Shown here in pieces: positions 44,802-55,772 of a stretch of 57,406 nt of DNA (the first letter of the stretch is position 1; every line of letters begins with the position of its first letter). The position numbers were made by a program, and so were the translations under genes. The notes under the pieces were generated by a model. The model saw only the letters and a program-made list of their open reading frames with translations, searched no databases and was not told the DNA's origin. The stretch comes from Clostridia bacterium (GTDB lineage: Bacteria > Bacillota_A > Clostridia > UBA1212 > UBA1255). The DNA lies in the NCBI GenBank assembly GCA_017522515.1, contig JAFWZH010000126.1, positions 1 to 57,406 on the forward strand, given 5' to 3'.

Positions 44802-45658
44802 ACAGTCTCCCCCTTATTTAGTAAACGCAATACTTCCTCGGTTGCTTCCTCCACCGTGAACACATCTGTATTTATACCTAAATCAGGAAGAATTTCGCCT
44901 ATTTTATTAAAAACAGAAGACATTTGGGGAACAGATAAGCCAATTTCATTAAGCCTTTTACCATTTCTGAATACTTCCTTTGGCTTACCAACCATTTCTA
45001 TTTTGCCATCATTCATTACTATTACTTTATCTGCAAGTTTGGCAATATCTTCCATACTATGGGAAACTAAAATTACCGTTATGCCATTTTCATCACGTAA
45101 TTTTCTCGCAAAACCAAGTATGTCTTCCCTACCTGCCGGATCAAGCCCCGCAGCAGGCTCATCTAAAACAAGTATTTGCGGGTTCATTACAATTATTCCT
45201 GCTATAGCTACTCGTCTTTTTTGACCGCCTGATAAATCGTAGATAGATTTTTCAAGAATATCTTCTGTTAAACCTGTTTTTTTCAATGCATCAGCTACGC
45301 GATTATATTCTTCTTCGGGCGAAAGTTTTTCGTTTTTTATGCCGAAAGCAATATCTTTATATACTGTTGACTCAAAAAGCTGATACTCCGGATATTGAAA
45401 AACGAGCCCGACTTTCTTGCGCATTTCTTTTATATTAGAGTGATTCATGAGATGACCGTCAATATAGATATTTCCCTCTTCAGGCTTCAAAAGACCGTTA
45501 AAATGTTGTACAAGCGTAGATTTTCCACAGCCTGTATGACCTATTATACCTACAAACTCACCATCATAAATTTCAAAATTTATATTATCAAGAGCCTTTT
45601 TTTCAAAAGGTGTTCCCTTCATATATGTGTGACTCAAATTTTCTATTTTTAAAGGCAT
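44798..45658 (-). CDS. ecfA2: Energy-coupling factor ATPase EcfA2
   Basis: 286 residues from ATG 45658, which shares an A with the ecfA1 stop (TAATG). Walker A GHTGCGKST, signature LSGGQKRRVA, Walker B LVLDEPAAGLDP, switch VSHSM. The C-terminal domain contains VFTVEEAT and NKGE. Pairs with EcfA1. Confidence 0.94.
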   Translation of the reverse strand: MPLKIENLSHTYMKGTPFEKKALDNINFEIYDGEFVGIIGHTGCGKSTLVQHFNGLLKPEEGNIYIDGHLMNHSNIKEMRKKVGLVFQYPEYQLFESTVYKDIAFGIKNEKLSPEEEYNRVADALKKTGLTEDILEKSIYDLSGGQKRRVAIAGIIVMNPQILVLDEPAAGLDPAGREDILGFARKLRDENGITVILVSHSMEDIAKLADKVIVMNDGKIEMVGKPKEVFRNGKRLNEIGLSVPQMSSVFNKIGEILPDLGINTDVFTVEEATEEVLRLLNKGETV

Positions 45659-46554
45659 TAGCAAGCACCGCCTTTTTTCAGCAATTCTATAAGCACAAGT
45701 ACGCCCTCTTCCTCTGTTATGATATCTTGAGGAACATCTATACCTTTTTGTCTTAAATTATACATCAGTGCTGTTATTTGAGGCACTTCAAGTCCAGCAT
45801 CCTTTACAAGTTTAACATCAGAAAACAATTTTCTTGGTGTTGTATCTGCCAAAACTATACCATTATCTATCAAAATAACCCTATCCGCTTGACTAACTTC
45901 ATCCATATGATGTGTTATGTGAACAATGGTTATGTTATTTTCTTTATTGAGTTTTTTTATAAGATTAATTACTTCTCGTCTGCCAATTGGATCTAACATG
46001 GCAGTTGCCTCATCTAAGACGATACATTCCGGTTGCATTGCAATTATACCCGCTATTGCGCATCTTTGCTTTTGTCCTCCGGAAAGTAAATGAGGTTCTG
46101 TTTTTCTTTCTTTTTGAAGTTTTACTGTTTCCAATGCAAAATCAATTCTTTTGAGCATTTCTTCTCTTGGTACACCAATATTCTCTAAACCAAAAGCTAC
46201 ATCCTCTTCCACCGAAGTTCCGACAATTTGATTGTCCGGATTTTGAAATACCATACCCACAAGACTTCTGATTTCCCATATTAACTCGTCATTATTGGTG
46301 TCTATGTCTTTTACCCACACAGTCCCTTCTGTAGGTAACAAAAGAGCATTCATAGTACGAGCAAGCGTAGATTTTCCGGAACCGTTTCTACCTACTATTG
46401 CTACAAACTCTCCCTTTTTTATAGAAAAATCAGCTTTTTCAACAGCATAATCCACATGACTCAAAGAAATTGACTGCAACTTACTGTCATTGTACTCTTC
46501 TTCATTGTCATCGTATGAATATGAAACATTATCAAAGCGAATAAAATTTTCCAA
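45658..46554 (-). CDS. ecfA1: Energy-coupling factor ATPase EcfA1
   Basis: 298 residues, TTG start with AAGGGAGC 8 bases upstream. Walker A GRNGSGKST, signature LSGGQKQRCA, Walker B IVLDEATAMLDP with the EcfA1-type Glu-Ala, and switch ITHHM. Position after rplQ is the classic Firmicute place for this module. The rplQ terminator lies just upstream, so it may be transcribed by readthrough or its own promoter. Confidence 0.95.
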   Translation of the reverse strand: MENFIRFDNVSYSYDDNEEEYNDSKLQSISLSHVDYAVEKADFSIKKGEFVAIVGRNGSGKSTLARTMNALLLPTEGTVWVKDIDTNNDELIWEIRSLVGMVFQNPDNQIVGTSVEEDVAFGLENIGVPREEMLKRIDFALETVKLQKERKTEPHLLSGGQKQRCAIAGIIAMQPECIVLDEATAMLDPIGRREVINLIKKLNKENNITIVHITHHMDEVSQADRVILIDNGIVLADTTPRKLFSDVKLVKDAGLEVPQITALMYNLRQKGIDVPQDIITEEEGVLVLIELLKKGGAC

Positions 46555-46575
46555 TATGATTTGCTCCCTTTTTTG

Positions 46576-46609
46576 AAAAAACGGGGATTATCTCCAAAGA
46601 CAATCCCCG
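46576..46609 (-). terminator. Intrinsic terminator after rplQ
   Basis: Minus strand stem CGGGGATT/AATCCCCG (46602-46609 with 46582-46589), 12-base loop, then TTTTTT at 46576-46581. It ends the ribosomal operon 41 bases after rplQ and 22 bases before ecfA1. Confidence 0.9.
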
Positions 46610-46649
46610 CTTTAAGATTTTACATAAAGCTATGTTAATCAGCAGTTTC

Positions 46650-47174
46650 TTATACAAGCTCTAAAATAGCCATCGGGGCTGCGTCGCCTCTTCTGGGACC
46701 TGTTTTATAAATTCTTGTATAACCGCCTTTACGCTCCTTATACTTCGGTGCAATCTCATCAAAAAGTTTATTAACTATGTTAATGTTGTTGCCCTCAGCA
46801 TCTTTTACTTTGTAAATCCACTCAATAGCCTGCTTTCTTGCAGCCAATCTTGAAGGATTGTCTATACGTACAAGCTCTGTTCTGATTTCACGGTCAGCAA
46901 ACTTTGTGAATTTGTTACCATTTTTTGATGTAACAACTGTAGTTTGTTTTTTACCCTTTGAATCAGTAGGAACGCTACTAACTTTTGCTTGCTTTGTTGT
47001 GAAGTTATCTGCTTCACGAACTGCTTTTGCTATAATTCTTTCTGCTATGCTTTGAACTTCTTTAGCTCTTGTCTCTGTTGTAACAATTGAACCATTCTGG
47101 AAGAGTGCTGTTACAAGACCTCTAAGCATTGCTTTTCTTTGGTCTGCTGTACGACCAAGCTTTCTATATGCCAT
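46650..47174 (-). CDS. rplQ: 50S ribosomal protein L17, extended form
   Basis: 174 residues against about 115-125 in short forms. N-terminal [18 protein letters not shown] and C-terminal [25 protein letters not shown], in parts, are standard. The extra about 50 residues are an inserted Lys/Thr-rich hairpin (about 60-110: [18 protein letters not shown]). Similar insertions are known from gut clostridia. Last gene of the operon. Confidence 0.97.
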   Translation of the reverse strand: MAYRKLGRTADQRKAMLRGLVTALFQNGSIVTTETRAKEVQSIAERIIAKAVREADNFTTKQAKVSSVPTDSKGKKQTTVVTSKNGNKFTKFADREIRTELVRIDNPSRLAARKQAIEWIYKVKDAEGNNINIVNKLFDEIAPKYKERKGGYTRIYKTGPRRGDAAPMAILELV

Positions 47175-47207
47175 TTGAATATACCCTCCTATCTAATTAG
47201 TACGACC

Positions 47208-48164
47208 TCAATCTTCTTTTTTAAGTGAAAGTCCGAGAGATTCCAATTTTTGGATAACTTCTTCTAAAGACTTTCTGCCGAGGTTGCGAACCTTCATCAT
47301 ATCTTCTTCTGTTTTCTCAGCCAAATCACCGACTGTATTAACAGAAGCACGTTTCAAACAATTGTATGAACGAACAGAAAGATCAAGGTCTTCGATGTTC
47401 ATTTCCAATATCTTCTCTGTTTTACCTGAAGCATCCTTTTCAACAACTACGTGCTTAACTTCTTTCTCCTCATCAAAATGAGTAAAAAGCTCAAACTGCT
47501 CTATTAAGATTTTAGCACTCTCGCATATTGCCTCCTCAGGAGTCATAGCGCCGTTTGTCCAAACCTCAAGAGTAAGCTTGTCATAGTCTGTTACATTTCC
47601 CACACGTGTATTTTCTACATAATAATTTACCTTCGGTACAGGTGAGAAAAGTGAATCGATGGGAATAACACCGAAAGGCATGTTAGGAGTCTTATTCTTA
47701 TCTGCAGATCTCCAACCTCTTGATGTGCCAACCTCCATCTCTATTGAAAGTTCAGCTTCACCATTCAAGGTTGCAATGTGCTGATCAGGATTAAGAACCT
47801 CAATATCTGAGTCACATGAGATGTCTGCTGCAGTAACAGCTCCTTTGTTAGATTTTAAAATACTAACTACCTTTATCTCTGTAGGATCCTCAGCCAATAC
47901 TTTGAAAGCAACCTGTTTAATATTTAAAATAATTTCGGTTACATCCTCAACAACACCGGGTATTGATGTGAACTCATGACAAGCGCCTTTAATTTTTACA
48001 TTCATGGCTGCTGAGCCCGGTAATGACGAAAGAAGTATTCTTCTGAGTGAATTTCCCAATGTCGTGCCGTATCCTCTTTCAAGGGGTTCGATAACGAACT
48101 TACCATATCTGGCAGATTCGTCTGATGCCACACACTCTATTCTTGGCTTTTCAATTTCAATCAC
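47208..48164 (-). CDS. rpoA: RNA polymerase subunit alpha
   Basis: 318 residues with GTG start, AAGGAGG 7 bases upstream. N-terminal dimer domain ([30 protein letters not shown] in parts) and C-terminal DNA- and activator-binding domain ([15 protein letters not shown], then [11 protein letters not shown]). Normal length and placement. Confidence 0.98.
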   Translation of the reverse strand: MIEIEKPRIECVASDESARYGKFVIEPLERGYGTTLGNSLRRILLSSLPGSAAMNVKIKGACHEFTSIPGVVEDVTEIILNIKQVAFKVLAEDPTEIKVVSILKSNKGAVTAADISCDSDIEVLNPDQHIATLNGEAELSIEMEVGTSRGWRSADKNKTPNMPFGVIPIDSLFSPVPKVNYYVENTRVGNVTDYDKLTLEVWTNGAMTPEEAICESAKILIEQFELFTHFDEEKEVKHVVVEKDASGKTEKILEMNIEDLDLSVRSYNCLKRASVNTVGDLAEKTEEDMMKVRNLGRKSLEEVIQKLESLGLSLKKED

Positions 48165-48202
48165 AATATTCCCTCCTTGGAATTTAAATACTAACGGCGA
48201 AA

Positions 48203-48835
48203 TTATTTACTATACAACTCGACGATCAAGTGCTCCTGTACAGGTAAATCAATATCTTCACGTTTCGGATATGTTAAAACTGTTCCCTGCATTTTGTCAG
48301 CGTCATATGAGAGCCACTCAGGAATTGAACGTCCGCTTGTTACGTCAAGAATCTCGTTAATTCTGGAGTTTGATTTGCTCTTCTCGCAAACAGCAATAAC
48401 ATCGTTAGCGGAAATAAGATATGAAGGAATGTTAACCCTCTTACCATTAACTGTGAAATGTCCGTGAAGAACGAGTTGTCTTGCTTCTGCTCTTGATGAA
48501 CCGAGACCAAGACGATAAACAACGTTATCAAGTCTTCTTTCAAGCAATATCAAAAGGTTTTCACCTGTAACACCGCTCTTTTTATTTGCTATTTCAAAAT
48601 ATGTGTGGAATTGTTTTTCCAATACACCGTAATATCTCTTAGTTTTTTGTTTTTCTCTAAGCTGCATGCAATACTCTGACTGCTTTTTCTTAGCCTGTCC
48701 GTGCTGTCCGGGTGCATAGCTTCTCTTAGGTCTTGACATTGCACACTTCTCTGTATAACATCTTGTGCCTTTCAGAAAAAGCTTTTCGCCTTCTCTTCTG
48801 CAAATTCTACATGATGCCTCACTATATCTGGCCAT
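48203..48835 (-). CDS. rpsD: 30S ribosomal protein S4
   Basis: 210 residues. Zinc-type N-terminus ([15 protein letters not shown], plus C in [10 protein letters not shown]), the S4 RNA-binding domain ([27 protein letters not shown] in parts) and full C-terminus. Early assembly protein of the 30S subunit. Confidence 0.98.
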   Translation of the reverse strand: MARYSEASCRICRREGEKLFLKGTRCYTEKCAMSRPKRSYAPGQHGQAKKKQSEYCMQLREKQKTKRYYGVLEKQFHTYFEIANKKSGVTGENLLILLERRLDNVVYRLGLGSSRAEARQLVLHGHFTVNGKRVNIPSYLISANDVIAVCEKSKSNSRINEILDVTSGRSIPEWLSYDADKMQGTVLTYPKREDIDLPVQEHLIVELYSK

Positions 48836-48853
48836 TCTTTACACCTCCGTTAA

Positions 48854-49252
48854 TTAAACTCTACGTCTCTTGGGCGGTCTGCATCCGTTATGCGGAATAG
48901 GAGTCTCGTCCTTGATTAATGTAACATCAAGTCCTGCTACCTGCAGTGCTCTAATTGCTGACTCACGGCCTGCTCCGGGACCTCTAACATAAACCTCTAC
49001 AGATTTAAGACCATGCTCCATAGCAGCTTTTGCAGCTGTTTCTGCAGCAGATTGAGCTGCGAAAGGAGTACTCTTCTTTGAGCCACGGAAACCGAGTCCA
49101 CCGGCACTTGCCCAAGAAATAGCATTACCGGATTTATCAGTAATTGTAACAATTGTATTATTGAAGGTTGAGCGAATATGTGCCTGACCAAACTCAATAA
49201 ATTTACGTTCTCTTCTTCTACCTTTTACAGTTTTTTTGGTTTTAACAGCCAT
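48854..49252 (-). CDS. rpsK: 30S ribosomal protein S11
   Basis: 132 residues. Binds 16S rRNA in the platform. [44 protein letters not shown] and CRPPKRRRV are all present. Normal length. Confidence 0.98.
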   Translation of the reverse strand: MAVKTKKTVKGRRRERKFIEFGQAHIRSTFNNTIVTITDKSGNAISWASAGGLGFRGSKKSTPFAAQSAAETAAKAAMEHGLKSVEVYVRGPGAGRESAIRALQVAGLDVTLIKDETPIPHNGCRPPKRRRV

Positions 49253-49265
49253 AACTCAAACCTCC

Positions 49266-49634
49266 TTATTTCTTCTTGCCTGCTATAGGTCTAGCGGGAC
49301 CTTTTCTCGTTCTGGCATTAGTTTTTGTTCTCTGGCCTCTAACGGGAAGTCCCATCTTATGACGTCTGCCTCTATAGCAACCAATTTCCATAAGACGCTT
49401 AATGTTGAGGGAAACTTCTCTACGTACATCACCTTCAACAACATATTCTTTATCTATGATATCTCTTAACTTACCAACCTCATCGTCAGTTAAGTCTCTA
49501 ACTCTTGTGTCTGGATTGATACCGGTTTTAGCAAGAATTTCACTTGCTGTTGCTCTACCTATACCATAAATGTATGTCAATCCGATTTCAACACGCTTTT
49601 CTCTCGGCAAGTCAACACCTGCAATACGAGCCAT
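49266..49634 (-). CDS. rpsM: 30S ribosomal protein S13
   Basis: 122 residues from ATG 49634, with ACGGAGG upstream; a GTG at 49646 is too close to the [30 protein letters not shown] and the basic tail [14 protein letters not shown] are standard. A 196-base gap separates it from rpmJ, unusually long for this operon. Confidence 0.98.
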   Translation of the reverse strand: MARIAGVDLPREKRVEIGLTYIYGIGRATASEILAKTGINPDTRVRDLTDDEVGKLRDIIDKEYVVEGDVRREVSLNIKRLMEIGCYRGRRHKMGLPVRGQRTKTNARTRKGPARPIAGKKK

Positions 49635-49830
49635 TCGCAAATACACCTCCGTAAAATTTTGGCTTTTAATTCTTTAGCCTTACAACATAAATATTATAAA
49701 ATCTATATACAACATCCCAAAGCTCATGTTAATCATGCAGCCGCACTCCGGGACGATTATAATCGTTTGCTTCTGCGTTCACCTTTAAAATTAAAATTTC
49801 AAAGACTTTACGAGAAGCCCAACAAGCAAA
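49635..49830 (-). other. Leader region between rpmJ and rpsM
   Basis: 196 bases with no gene inside an otherwise compact operon. On the minus strand it contains a possible promoter, TTGGGA with TATAAT 16 bases on, and a perfect 14-base palindrome ACGATTATAATCGT at 49753-49766. It may hold a second promoter or a translational control site for rpsM. No known ribosomal-protein leader recognised. Confidence 0.35.
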
Positions 49831-49947
49831 TTAACCTTGCTTTTGCTTATGCTTAGGATAAGCATCACATATAACCATTACTTTGCCTTTTCTCTTTATA
49901 ACTTTGCACTTATCGCAAATAGGTTTAACTGACGGTCTAACTTTCAT
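49831..49947 (-). CDS. rpmJ: 50S ribosomal protein L36
   Basis: 38 residues. ATG with AAGGAGG 9 bases upstream. [19 protein letters not shown] and the end YPKHKQKQG match L36. The zinc ligands are C11, C14, C27 and H33 (CDKC... CDAYPKH). Lies 14 bases after infA. Confidence 0.97.
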   Translation of the reverse strand: MKVRPSVKPICDKCKVIKRKGKVMVICDAYPKHKQKQG

Positions 49948-49961
49948 GGTACAATCCTCCT

Positions 49962-50177
49962 TCACTTTCTCCAAATGATTCGACCACGGTCTAAATCATA
50001 AGGGGACAACTCCAGGGTAACATGGTCACCCTTCACAATTCTAATATAATTTGTTCTAAGCTTGCCTGAAATATGGGCAACTACCATATGCCCATTTGCA
50101 AGTTCTACCTTAAAAACACAGTTGGGCAACACTTCGGCTATAACGCCTTCAACTTCAATTAAGTCTTCTTTTGACAA
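49962..50177 (-). CDS. infA: Translation initiation factor IF-1
   Basis: 71 residues, single OB fold: [24 protein letters not shown] and the end [14 protein letters not shown], read in parts, are typical. Binds the 30S A site. In place between map and rpmJ. Confidence 0.98.
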   Translation of the reverse strand: MSKEDLIEVEGVIAEVLPNCVFKVELANGHMVVAHISGKLRTNYIRIVKGDHVTLELSPYDLDRGRIIWRK

Positions 50178-50190
50178 GATGTCAACCTCC

Positions 50191-50952
50191 TTAAAGTGTT
50201 ACGATCAACGGCTCATCATCTGTTACGATAACAGTGTTTTCGTAATGAGCAGACAGTTTGCCGTCCTTCGTGTATACTGTCCATTTGTTGCTACCGAGCA
50301 ATATTTCATCACTGCCTTGGTTAACCATAGGCTCAATGGCTATTGCCATACCGGCTGCCAGACGATGTCCTCGCCGGTTAGTTCTGTAATTGGGAACCTC
50401 AGGATCCTCGTGGAGTTCCCTCCCGATACCATGTCCTGTATATTCCTTTACAATTGAATAACCAAAGGATGACACATAATCCTCTATCGCACCTGAGATA
50501 TCAGATACTCTATTATTCGGTTTAACAAACTTCAGACCTTCAAAAAAGCTTTGCTTTGTAACTTCTATTAGTTTTAAAGCCTCTTCTGAAACCTTACCCA
50601 CAGGAAAAGTACGAGCCGCATCACCATGAAACCCATTATAATAGGCACCAACATCTACACTTATTATATCGCCGTCTTTAAGTTTGCGTTCGTCCGGAAT
50701 ACCGTGAATAATCTCTCCGTTCACAGAAGCACAAATAGCTCCGGGGAACTTTATGCCGCCGTAATAATTAGGCACACCTAAAAACGACGGAAAAGCGCCA
50801 CTCCTTATTATATAGTTTGTGGCGATTCTGTCAAGCTCTTTTGTCGTAATTCCCGGAAAAATATTTTTTTCTATTTCTCCAAGAACTTCTGCTACAATCT
50901 TACCGGAAGCTTTCATCTTTTCGATTTCCGATTTTGATTTAATATTTATCAT
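50191..50952 (-). CDS. map: Methionine aminopeptidase, type I
   Basis: 253 residues. Removes the initiator Met. Metal ligands are visible in [20 protein letters not shown] (two Asp), [17 protein letters not shown] (His), AIEPM (Glu) and the C-terminal HYENTVIVT (Glu). Standard length; lies 6 bases after adk. Confidence 0.97.
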   Translation of the reverse strand: MINIKSKSEIEKMKASGKIVAEVLGEIEKNIFPGITTKELDRIATNYIIRSGAFPSFLGVPNYYGGIKFPGAICASVNGEIIHGIPDERKLKDGDIISVDVGAYYNGFHGDAARTFPVGKVSEEALKLIEVTKQSFFEGLKFVKPNNRVSDISGAIEDYVSSFGYSIVKEYTGHGIGRELHEDPEVPNYRTNRRGHRLAAGMAIAIEPMVNQGSDEILLGSNKWTVYTKDGKLSAHYENTVIVTDDEPLIVTL

Positions 50953-50958
50953 AATATT

Positions 50959-51609
50959 TTAGATTCCTTTTAAACCTAATGCATACAAGGTATTCTGCAA
51001 AGATTCTTCGATAGAATTCTCACTACGTACATTCATAAGCTTTCCCTTATGTCTGTAAAACTCAACCAATGGTTCAGTTTTTTTGTGATATGCAACAATT
51101 CTGTTTCTGATTACATCAGGTTTATCATCATCCCGGTGTACTAATTGTGCACCGCATTTTTTGCACATATTATCATCCGCCGGATTAAACTCCAAATGAT
51201 ATGTTTCTCCGCATACCGGGCAAACAATTCTTTTTGAGAGTCGGTTAATTACTACCTCATCATCAATTACAATGTTTACTACCCTGTCAATTTTCCTGCC
51301 GCCTGCATCAAGAATTTCTTCAAGCATTTCGGCCTGGGCAATTGTTCTGGGAAAACCGTCAAGTATAAAACCTTTTTCACAGTCATCCTGTTCAATGCGA
51401 TCCTTCACGATTTGTACGGTAACTTCATCGGGAACTAATTCACCCTTAGAAATATACGCATCTGCTAATTTGCCGAGTTCTGTATTTCTTCGGATGTTAT
51501 CTCTGAAGATTTCACCGGTGGAGATATGAGGAATCTTTAATATTGCTGATAATCCGGTCGCCTGTGTGCCTTTTCCTGCACCGGGCGCACCCAATAATAT
51601 TAAGTTCAT
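50959..51609 (-). CDS. adk: Adenylate kinase, zinc-lid form
   Basis: 216 residues. Walker A GAPGAGKGTQ (7-16), DGFPRTIAQAE, and a zinc-binding LID with CPVC and CKKC pairs (about 130-153), typical of Gram-positives. Converts ATP and AMP to two ADP. Usual neighbour of secY. Confidence 0.98.
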   Translation of the reverse strand: MNLILLGAPGAGKGTQATGLSAILKIPHISTGEIFRDNIRRNTELGKLADAYISKGELVPDEVTVQIVKDRIEQDDCEKGFILDGFPRTIAQAEMLEEILDAGGRKIDRVVNIVIDDEVVINRLSKRIVCPVCGETYHLEFNPADDNMCKKCGAQLVHRDDDKPDVIRNRIVAYHKKTEPLVEFYRHKGKLMNVRSENSIEESLQNTLYALGLKGI

Positions 51610-51632
51610 CTCACTACCTCCACCAAGTGTTA

Positions 51633-52973
51633 TTAATCCAAGAATCCTTTGTAGTTTCTCATAAGAAGTTGTGACTCCAACTGACGAACAGTTTCAAGAG
51701 CAACACCTACGAGAATTAACACGGTTGTACCACCGAACCAAAGATTGATGCTTGCTATATCCGCACTGAAGTATGAAATAATCTTCTGGAGAAGTGACGG
51801 AGCAACAGCAAGAATTGCAAGGAACATAGCACCAAACCAAGTTACTCTTGTAGATGCCTTCTTGATATATTCTGCTGTAGGAGCACCAGGTCTGAGTCCG
51901 GGAACAAAGCCACCATTCTTTTTTAAGTTATTGGCAATATCTACCGGATCAAAGTACACTATATTATAGAAGAATGTAAATCCTACGATAAGAAGTGCAT
52001 ATACTATAATATATCCCCAGCCTTGTCCTTGAGAGAAACTGTTAATAAATCCTGTAAATCCTGTTGTGCTGGAAGATTTTCCGATAAATGCTACAATTGT
52101 TGCAGGGAACTGTAACATAGACATAGCAAAGATAATAGGAAGAACTCCTGAAGAGTTAACCTTAATCGGAATGTTTGTGTTTTGTCCTCCATAAACTTTT
52201 CTTCCTACAACTCTTTTTGCATATTGTACAGGAATACGGCGCTCGCCGCCTTCTACCCAAACAACAGCAATAATAACTGCAAGGAATACAACGAGAATAG
52301 CAACAACATATATTATTCTTACAGGCAATACAGAAGTAATTGAATTACCTACAATGATGTTATACAACATCACTGCAGCACTTGGAGCACCTGCTACGAT
52401 ACCTGCAAAGATAATCATTGATATACCGTTACCGATTCCTGTCTCTGTAATCTTTTCTCCCAACCACATAAGAACTGATGTACCGGCTGTGAATGAAAGA
52501 ACAACCAACAAGAATGAGAAAATATCAAATTCACCATTTGCAGCGAAGAGATTAAGAATAGCTCCTGATCCTTTGATATTAAAATACATCATCACTGATT
52601 GGAACAAGGCTAAAATAAGTGTTATTATTTTAGTAACCTTGCTAAGCTTCTTTCTTCCCTCAGGTCCTTCTTTTTGCCATCTCTCAAAGATTGGAATAGC
52701 AACAGTGAGGAGCTGAACGATAATTGAAGCATTGATGTAAGGGCTGATTGTCATAGCAAACAGTGAAACCTGTTGGAAGGCACCACCTGAAAGCATATCA
52801 TACAATTTGAACATTCCGTTGTTTGCCAGCTCACTGAAAGCACCTTCAGTGAGACCGGGAACAGGTATAAAACATCCTACTCTGAAAATTATTATAAGCA
52901 AAAGTGTCATGAATAATTTTTTTCTTAACTCTTTTACATGAAAAGCGTTAATGATGATGTCTTTAAACTTCAT
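51633..52973 (-). CDS. secY: Preprotein translocase subunit SecY
   Basis: 446 residues with ten membrane helices. Channel subunit of the Sec translocon. Family stretches such as FVPGLRPGAPTAEYIKK and the plug region AFSELANNGMFKLYDMLSGGA, in parts, are present. Lies 1 base after rplO. Confidence 0.98.
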   Translation of the reverse strand: MKFKDIIINAFHVKELRKKLFMTLLLIIIFRVGCFIPVPGLTEGAFSELANNGMFKLYDMLSGGAFQQVSLFAMTISPYINASIIVQLLTVAIPIFERWQKEGPEGRKKLSKVTKIITLILALFQSVMMYFNIKGSGAILNLFAANGEFDIFSFLLVVLSFTAGTSVLMWLGEKITETGIGNGISMIIFAGIVAGAPSAAVMLYNIIVGNSITSVLPVRIIYVVAILVVFLAVIIAVVWVEGGERRIPVQYAKRVVGRKVYGGQNTNIPIKVNSSGVLPIIFAMSMLQFPATIVAFIGKSSSTTGFTGFINSFSQGQGWGYIIVYALLIVGFTFFYNIVYFDPVDIANNLKKNGGFVPGLRPGAPTAEYIKKASTRVTWFGAMFLAILAVAPSLLQKIISYFSADIASINLWFGGTTVLILVGVALETVRQLESQLLMRNYKGFLD

Positions 52974-52974
52974 C

Positions 52975-53418
52975 TTAGATCACCTCTGCCTTTCCTCCTG
53001 CTTTTTGAATTTTTTCAGATGCACTTTTTGTAAAGCATGTAGCTTTAACTGTGAGATTCTTTGTCAACTCGCCGTTACCGAGAATTTTTACTCCATCATA
53101 CAGCTTATTGATAAGACCTGCTTCTGCTAAAGCAGCAGCATCAACTACGGCACCATCTTCAAAAACGTCAAGAGCAGAAACATTAACCTCTGCATAAATA
53201 TTTGCAAAGTTCTTATTGTTAAAGCCTCTCTTAGGCATTCTTCTGTACAAAGGTGTCTGTCCACCTTCAAAGCCCGGTCTTACTCCGCCGCCTGAGCGTG
53301 CTTTCTGACCTTTGTGTCCTCTTCCGGCCGTTTTACCGTTACCGGATCCGTGACCTCTGCCTTTTCTGTATGCTTCGCGACTTGAACCAGCCGCAGGACG
53401 TAATTCGTCAAGCTTCAT
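52975..53418 (-). CDS. rplO: 50S ribosomal protein L15
   Basis: 147 residues. The Gly/Lys-rich N-terminal [24 protein letters not shown], in parts, and [15 protein letters not shown] are diagnostic. Confidence 0.98.
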   Translation of the reverse strand: MKLDELRPAAGSSREAYRKGRGHGSGNGKTAGRGHKGQKARSGGGVRPGFEGGQTPLYRRMPKRGFNNKNFANIYAEVNVSALDVFEDGAVVDAAALAEAGLINKLYDGVKILGNGELTKNLTVKATCFTKSASEKIQKAGGKAEVI

Positions 53419-53431
53419 GGTAACACCTCCG

Positions 53432-53611
53432 TTATATTTCTTCTACTTTAACGAGATGAGCAACTACCTTAATCATACCTCTGACTGCAGGTGTGTCATC
53501 ACGCTCTACAAAGCTACCGATCTTTTTAAGACCTAATGCAGCTACTGTAGCTTTTTGATTCTTAATTACACTGTTCGTACTTTTTGTAAGAGTAATTTTC
53601 AATTTAGCCAT
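53432..53611 (-). CDS. rpmD: 50S ribosomal protein L30
   Basis: 59 residues between rpsE and rplO. ATG with AGGAGG upstream; protein starts [19 protein letters not shown], has the [11 protein letters not shown] motif, and ends HLVKVEEI. Standard L30. Confidence 0.97.
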   Translation of the reverse strand: MAKLKITLTKSTNSVIKNQKATVAALGLKKIGSFVERDDTPAVRGMIKVVAHLVKVEEI

Positions 53612-53625
53612 TGTTAATTTCCTCC

Positions 53626-54126
53626 TTATTCAAGTATCTCGTCAACAGATTTGCCACGAAGTTTTGCAACTTTCTCTACTGTTGTAAGTGTGCTGAGTGC
53701 ATCGATTGTGGCACGTACCATGTTGATAGGATTGTTTGAACGAAGTGATTTTGTTCTGATATCACGAATTCCTGAAAGCTCAATAACGGCTCTGACAGGT
53801 CCTCCGGCAATAACTCCGGTACCTTCTGCAGCCGGCTTAAGAAGAACTTCGCCTGCACCAAACTTACCTACTATCTCGTGGGGAATTGTTGTGCCAACCA
53901 TCGGAACTGTGATGATGTTTTTCTTCGCATCCTCAACGCCTTTTCTGATGGCTTCTGTTACTTCGGCAGCTTTACCAAGACCAACGCCAACTTGACCGTT
54001 TTCGTTACCTACAACTACCAAAGCACTCCATCTGAAGTTACGACCGCCTTTTACAACCTTTGTAACTTTGCCGAGGTTTACGACTTTCTCTTTAAATTCT
54101 GGTGTATTAGAATTATTATGTTCCAT
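53626..54126 (-). CDS. rpsE: 30S ribosomal protein S5
   Basis: 166 residues. Double-stranded RNA-binding N-terminal domain ([22 protein letters not shown] in parts) and C-terminal domain ([18 protein letters not shown]) are complete. Confidence 0.98.
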   Translation of the reverse strand: MEHNNSNTPEFKEKVVNLGKVTKVVKGGRNFRWSALVVVGNENGQVGVGLGKAAEVTEAIRKGVEDAKKNIITVPMVGTTIPHEIVGKFGAGEVLLKPAAEGTGVIAGGPVRAVIELSGIRDIRTKSLRSNNPINMVRATIDALSTLTTVEKVAKLRGKSVDEILE

Positions 54127-54145
54127 AGTATATCCTCCTTACGCC

Positions 54146-54514
54146 TTAGAAATTGAGGCCTGCTTCACGAGCAGCGTCAGCAAGTTCTTTTACTCTACCG
54201 TGGTATACGTAACCGCCGCGGTCAAATACCACTGTTGTGATTCCTGCAGCAAGAGCTTTTTCAGCAACAAGCTTACCAACCTCTTTAGCAGCCTCGATGT
54301 TACCGCCGTGTGCAATCTTATCTTTAATCGCACTATCAAGCGTAGACGCAGACACCAAAGTATTTCCTGTTGTATCATCTATAACTTGAGCATAGATGTT
54401 GGAAAGACTTCTGAATACATTCAATCTCGGACGTTCAGGTGTTCCGCTGATATGTTTTCTGACACGGATGTGTCTTCTCTGTCGAATCTGATTTTTACTT
54501 AATTTCTTTGCCAT
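54146..54514 (-). CDS. rplR: 50S ribosomal protein L18
   Basis: 122 residues; binds 5S r[23 protein letters not shown] and [24 protein letters not shown], in parts, are typical. Confidence 0.98.
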   Translation of the reverse strand: MAKKLSKNQIRQRRHIRVRKHISGTPERPRLNVFRSLSNIYAQVIDDTTGNTLVSASTLDSAIKDKIAHGGNIEAAKEVGKLVAEKALAAGITTVVFDRGGYVYHGRVKELADAAREAGLNF

Positions 54515-54532
54515 ATTGCGTCACTCCCTTTC

Positions 54533-55078
54533 TTACTTCTTAGCACCGGTCTTGCCTTCTTTACGTCTGACAACTTCGTCAACGTACTTAATACCTTTGC
54601 CCTTATATGGCTCCGGCGGCTTTTTACTTCTAACTTTAGCAGCAAATTCTCCAACCATCTGCTTGTTGATTCCTTTGATGATGATTTTTGTCTGAGCAGG
54701 AACTTCTACTGTAATTCCCTCAGGAGGAACCATATCAATTTGGTGTGAAAAACCAACATTGAGCACGAGAGTTTTACCTTGAAGAGCAGCTCTGTAACCT
54801 ACACCGTTGATTTCAAGCTCTTTAACATAGCCTTTTGTTACACCGTCAACCATATTCTGGATGAGAGATCTTGTAAGACCGTGAAGTGAACGGTACTCTT
54901 TCTCATCTGAGTTGCGTGAAACAACTACCTGGCCTGCTTCGACACTGATGTCGATTTTTGAATTAAATGTTTCTGTAAGGGTTCCTTTTTCGCCCTTTAC
55001 CTGTAAAGTATTTCCTTCAAGAAGCTCTACTGTAACTCCTGCGGGAATAACAACAGGTTTTTTTCCAATTCTGGACAT
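54533..55078 (-). CDS. rplF: 50S ribosomal protein L6
   Basis: 181 residues. [32 protein letters not shown] and [15 protein letters not shown] are standard; two L6 domains. Located by the GTPase centre. Confidence 0.98.
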   Translation of the reverse strand: MSRIGKKPVVIPAGVTVELLEGNTLQVKGEKGTLTETFNSKIDISVEAGQVVVSRNSDEKEYRSLHGLTRSLIQNMVDGVTKGYVKELEINGVGYRAALQGKTLVLNVGFSHQIDMVPPEGITVEVPAQTKIIIKGINKQMVGEFAAKVRSKKPPEPYKGKGIKYVDEVVRRKEGKTGAKK

Positions 55079-55147
55079 TGTTTTTCCTCCAATCTTAAGA
55101 TTCTGTACGGCTTTAATTTAAAGCCGTACTTTTCAGATTTATTTTTA

Positions 55148-55546
55148 TTACCAAATGTAAGCCATTACTTCTCCGCCGATGCCGAGATTTCTTGCCTTCT
55201 TATCAGTCATAATGCCTTTAGAAGTAGAAATAACTGCTACACCGAGACCGCCGAGAACCTTCGGAAGCTCATCCTTAGATGCATAAATACGAAGACCGGG
55301 CTTTGAAATTCTCTTTATACCGGAAATAACAGGTTTCTTGTTTTCTGTATACTTCAAGTAAATTCTAATAACGCCCTGTTTGCCGTCATCTATAATCTGT
55401 ACTTCCTTTACGTAACCTTCTTCTACAAGAATTTGAGCAATAGCATTCTTAACATTTGAAGCCGGTACATCAACCGTTTCATGTTTTGCTGTGCCCGCAT
55501 TTCTGATACGTGTCAACATATCAGCTATAACGTCAGTAATTTGCAT
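55148..55546 (-). CDS. rpsH: 30S ribosomal protein S8
   Basis: 132 residues. [14 protein letters not shown] and [26 protein letters not shown], in parts, are diagnostic. A regulator of spc mRNA in E. coli; that is not shown here. Confidence 0.98.
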   Translation of the reverse strand: MQITDVIADMLTRIRNAGTAKHETVDVPASNVKNAIAQILVEEGYVKEVQIIDDGKQGVIRIYLKYTENKKPVISGIKRISKPGLRIYASKDELPKVLGGLGVAVISTSKGIMTDKKARNLGIGGEVMAYIW

Positions 55547-55572
55547 TGTGCCAACCTCCTTTATTCAATCCA

Positions 55573-55758
55573 TTACCAGCTGGCTTTTTTAACACCGGGA
55601 ATTTGTCCCTTGTAAGCCAATTCTCTGAAGCAAATACGGCATATACCGTATTTCCTGATATATGCATGAGGACGTCCGCAGATTTTACATCTGTTATATG
55701 CTCTCGTAGAATACTTAGGTGTCCTTTGTTGCTTAACCTTCATTGAAACCTTTGCCAT
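55573..55758 (-). CDS. rpsN: 30S ribosomal protein S14, type Z
   Basis: 61 residues, zinc-binding form: [20 protein letters not shown] carries the four Cys ligands. The short form is typical of Firmicutes. Confidence 0.98.
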   Translation of the reverse strand: MAKVSMKVKQQRTPKYSTRAYNRCKICGRPHAYIRKYGICRICFRELAYKGQIPGVKKASW

Positions 55759-55772
55759 GGTCTACCTCCTTA

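Noticed and set aside
46650..47174. L17 length as a fusion or frameshift
   Set aside because: The extra residues form an in-frame internal insertion, both ends are conserved, and similar forms are known in clostridia.
49659..49856. 65-codon plus-strand frame in the rpmJ-rpsM gap
   Set aside because: No RBS, runs antisense into rpmJ, no recognisable protein.
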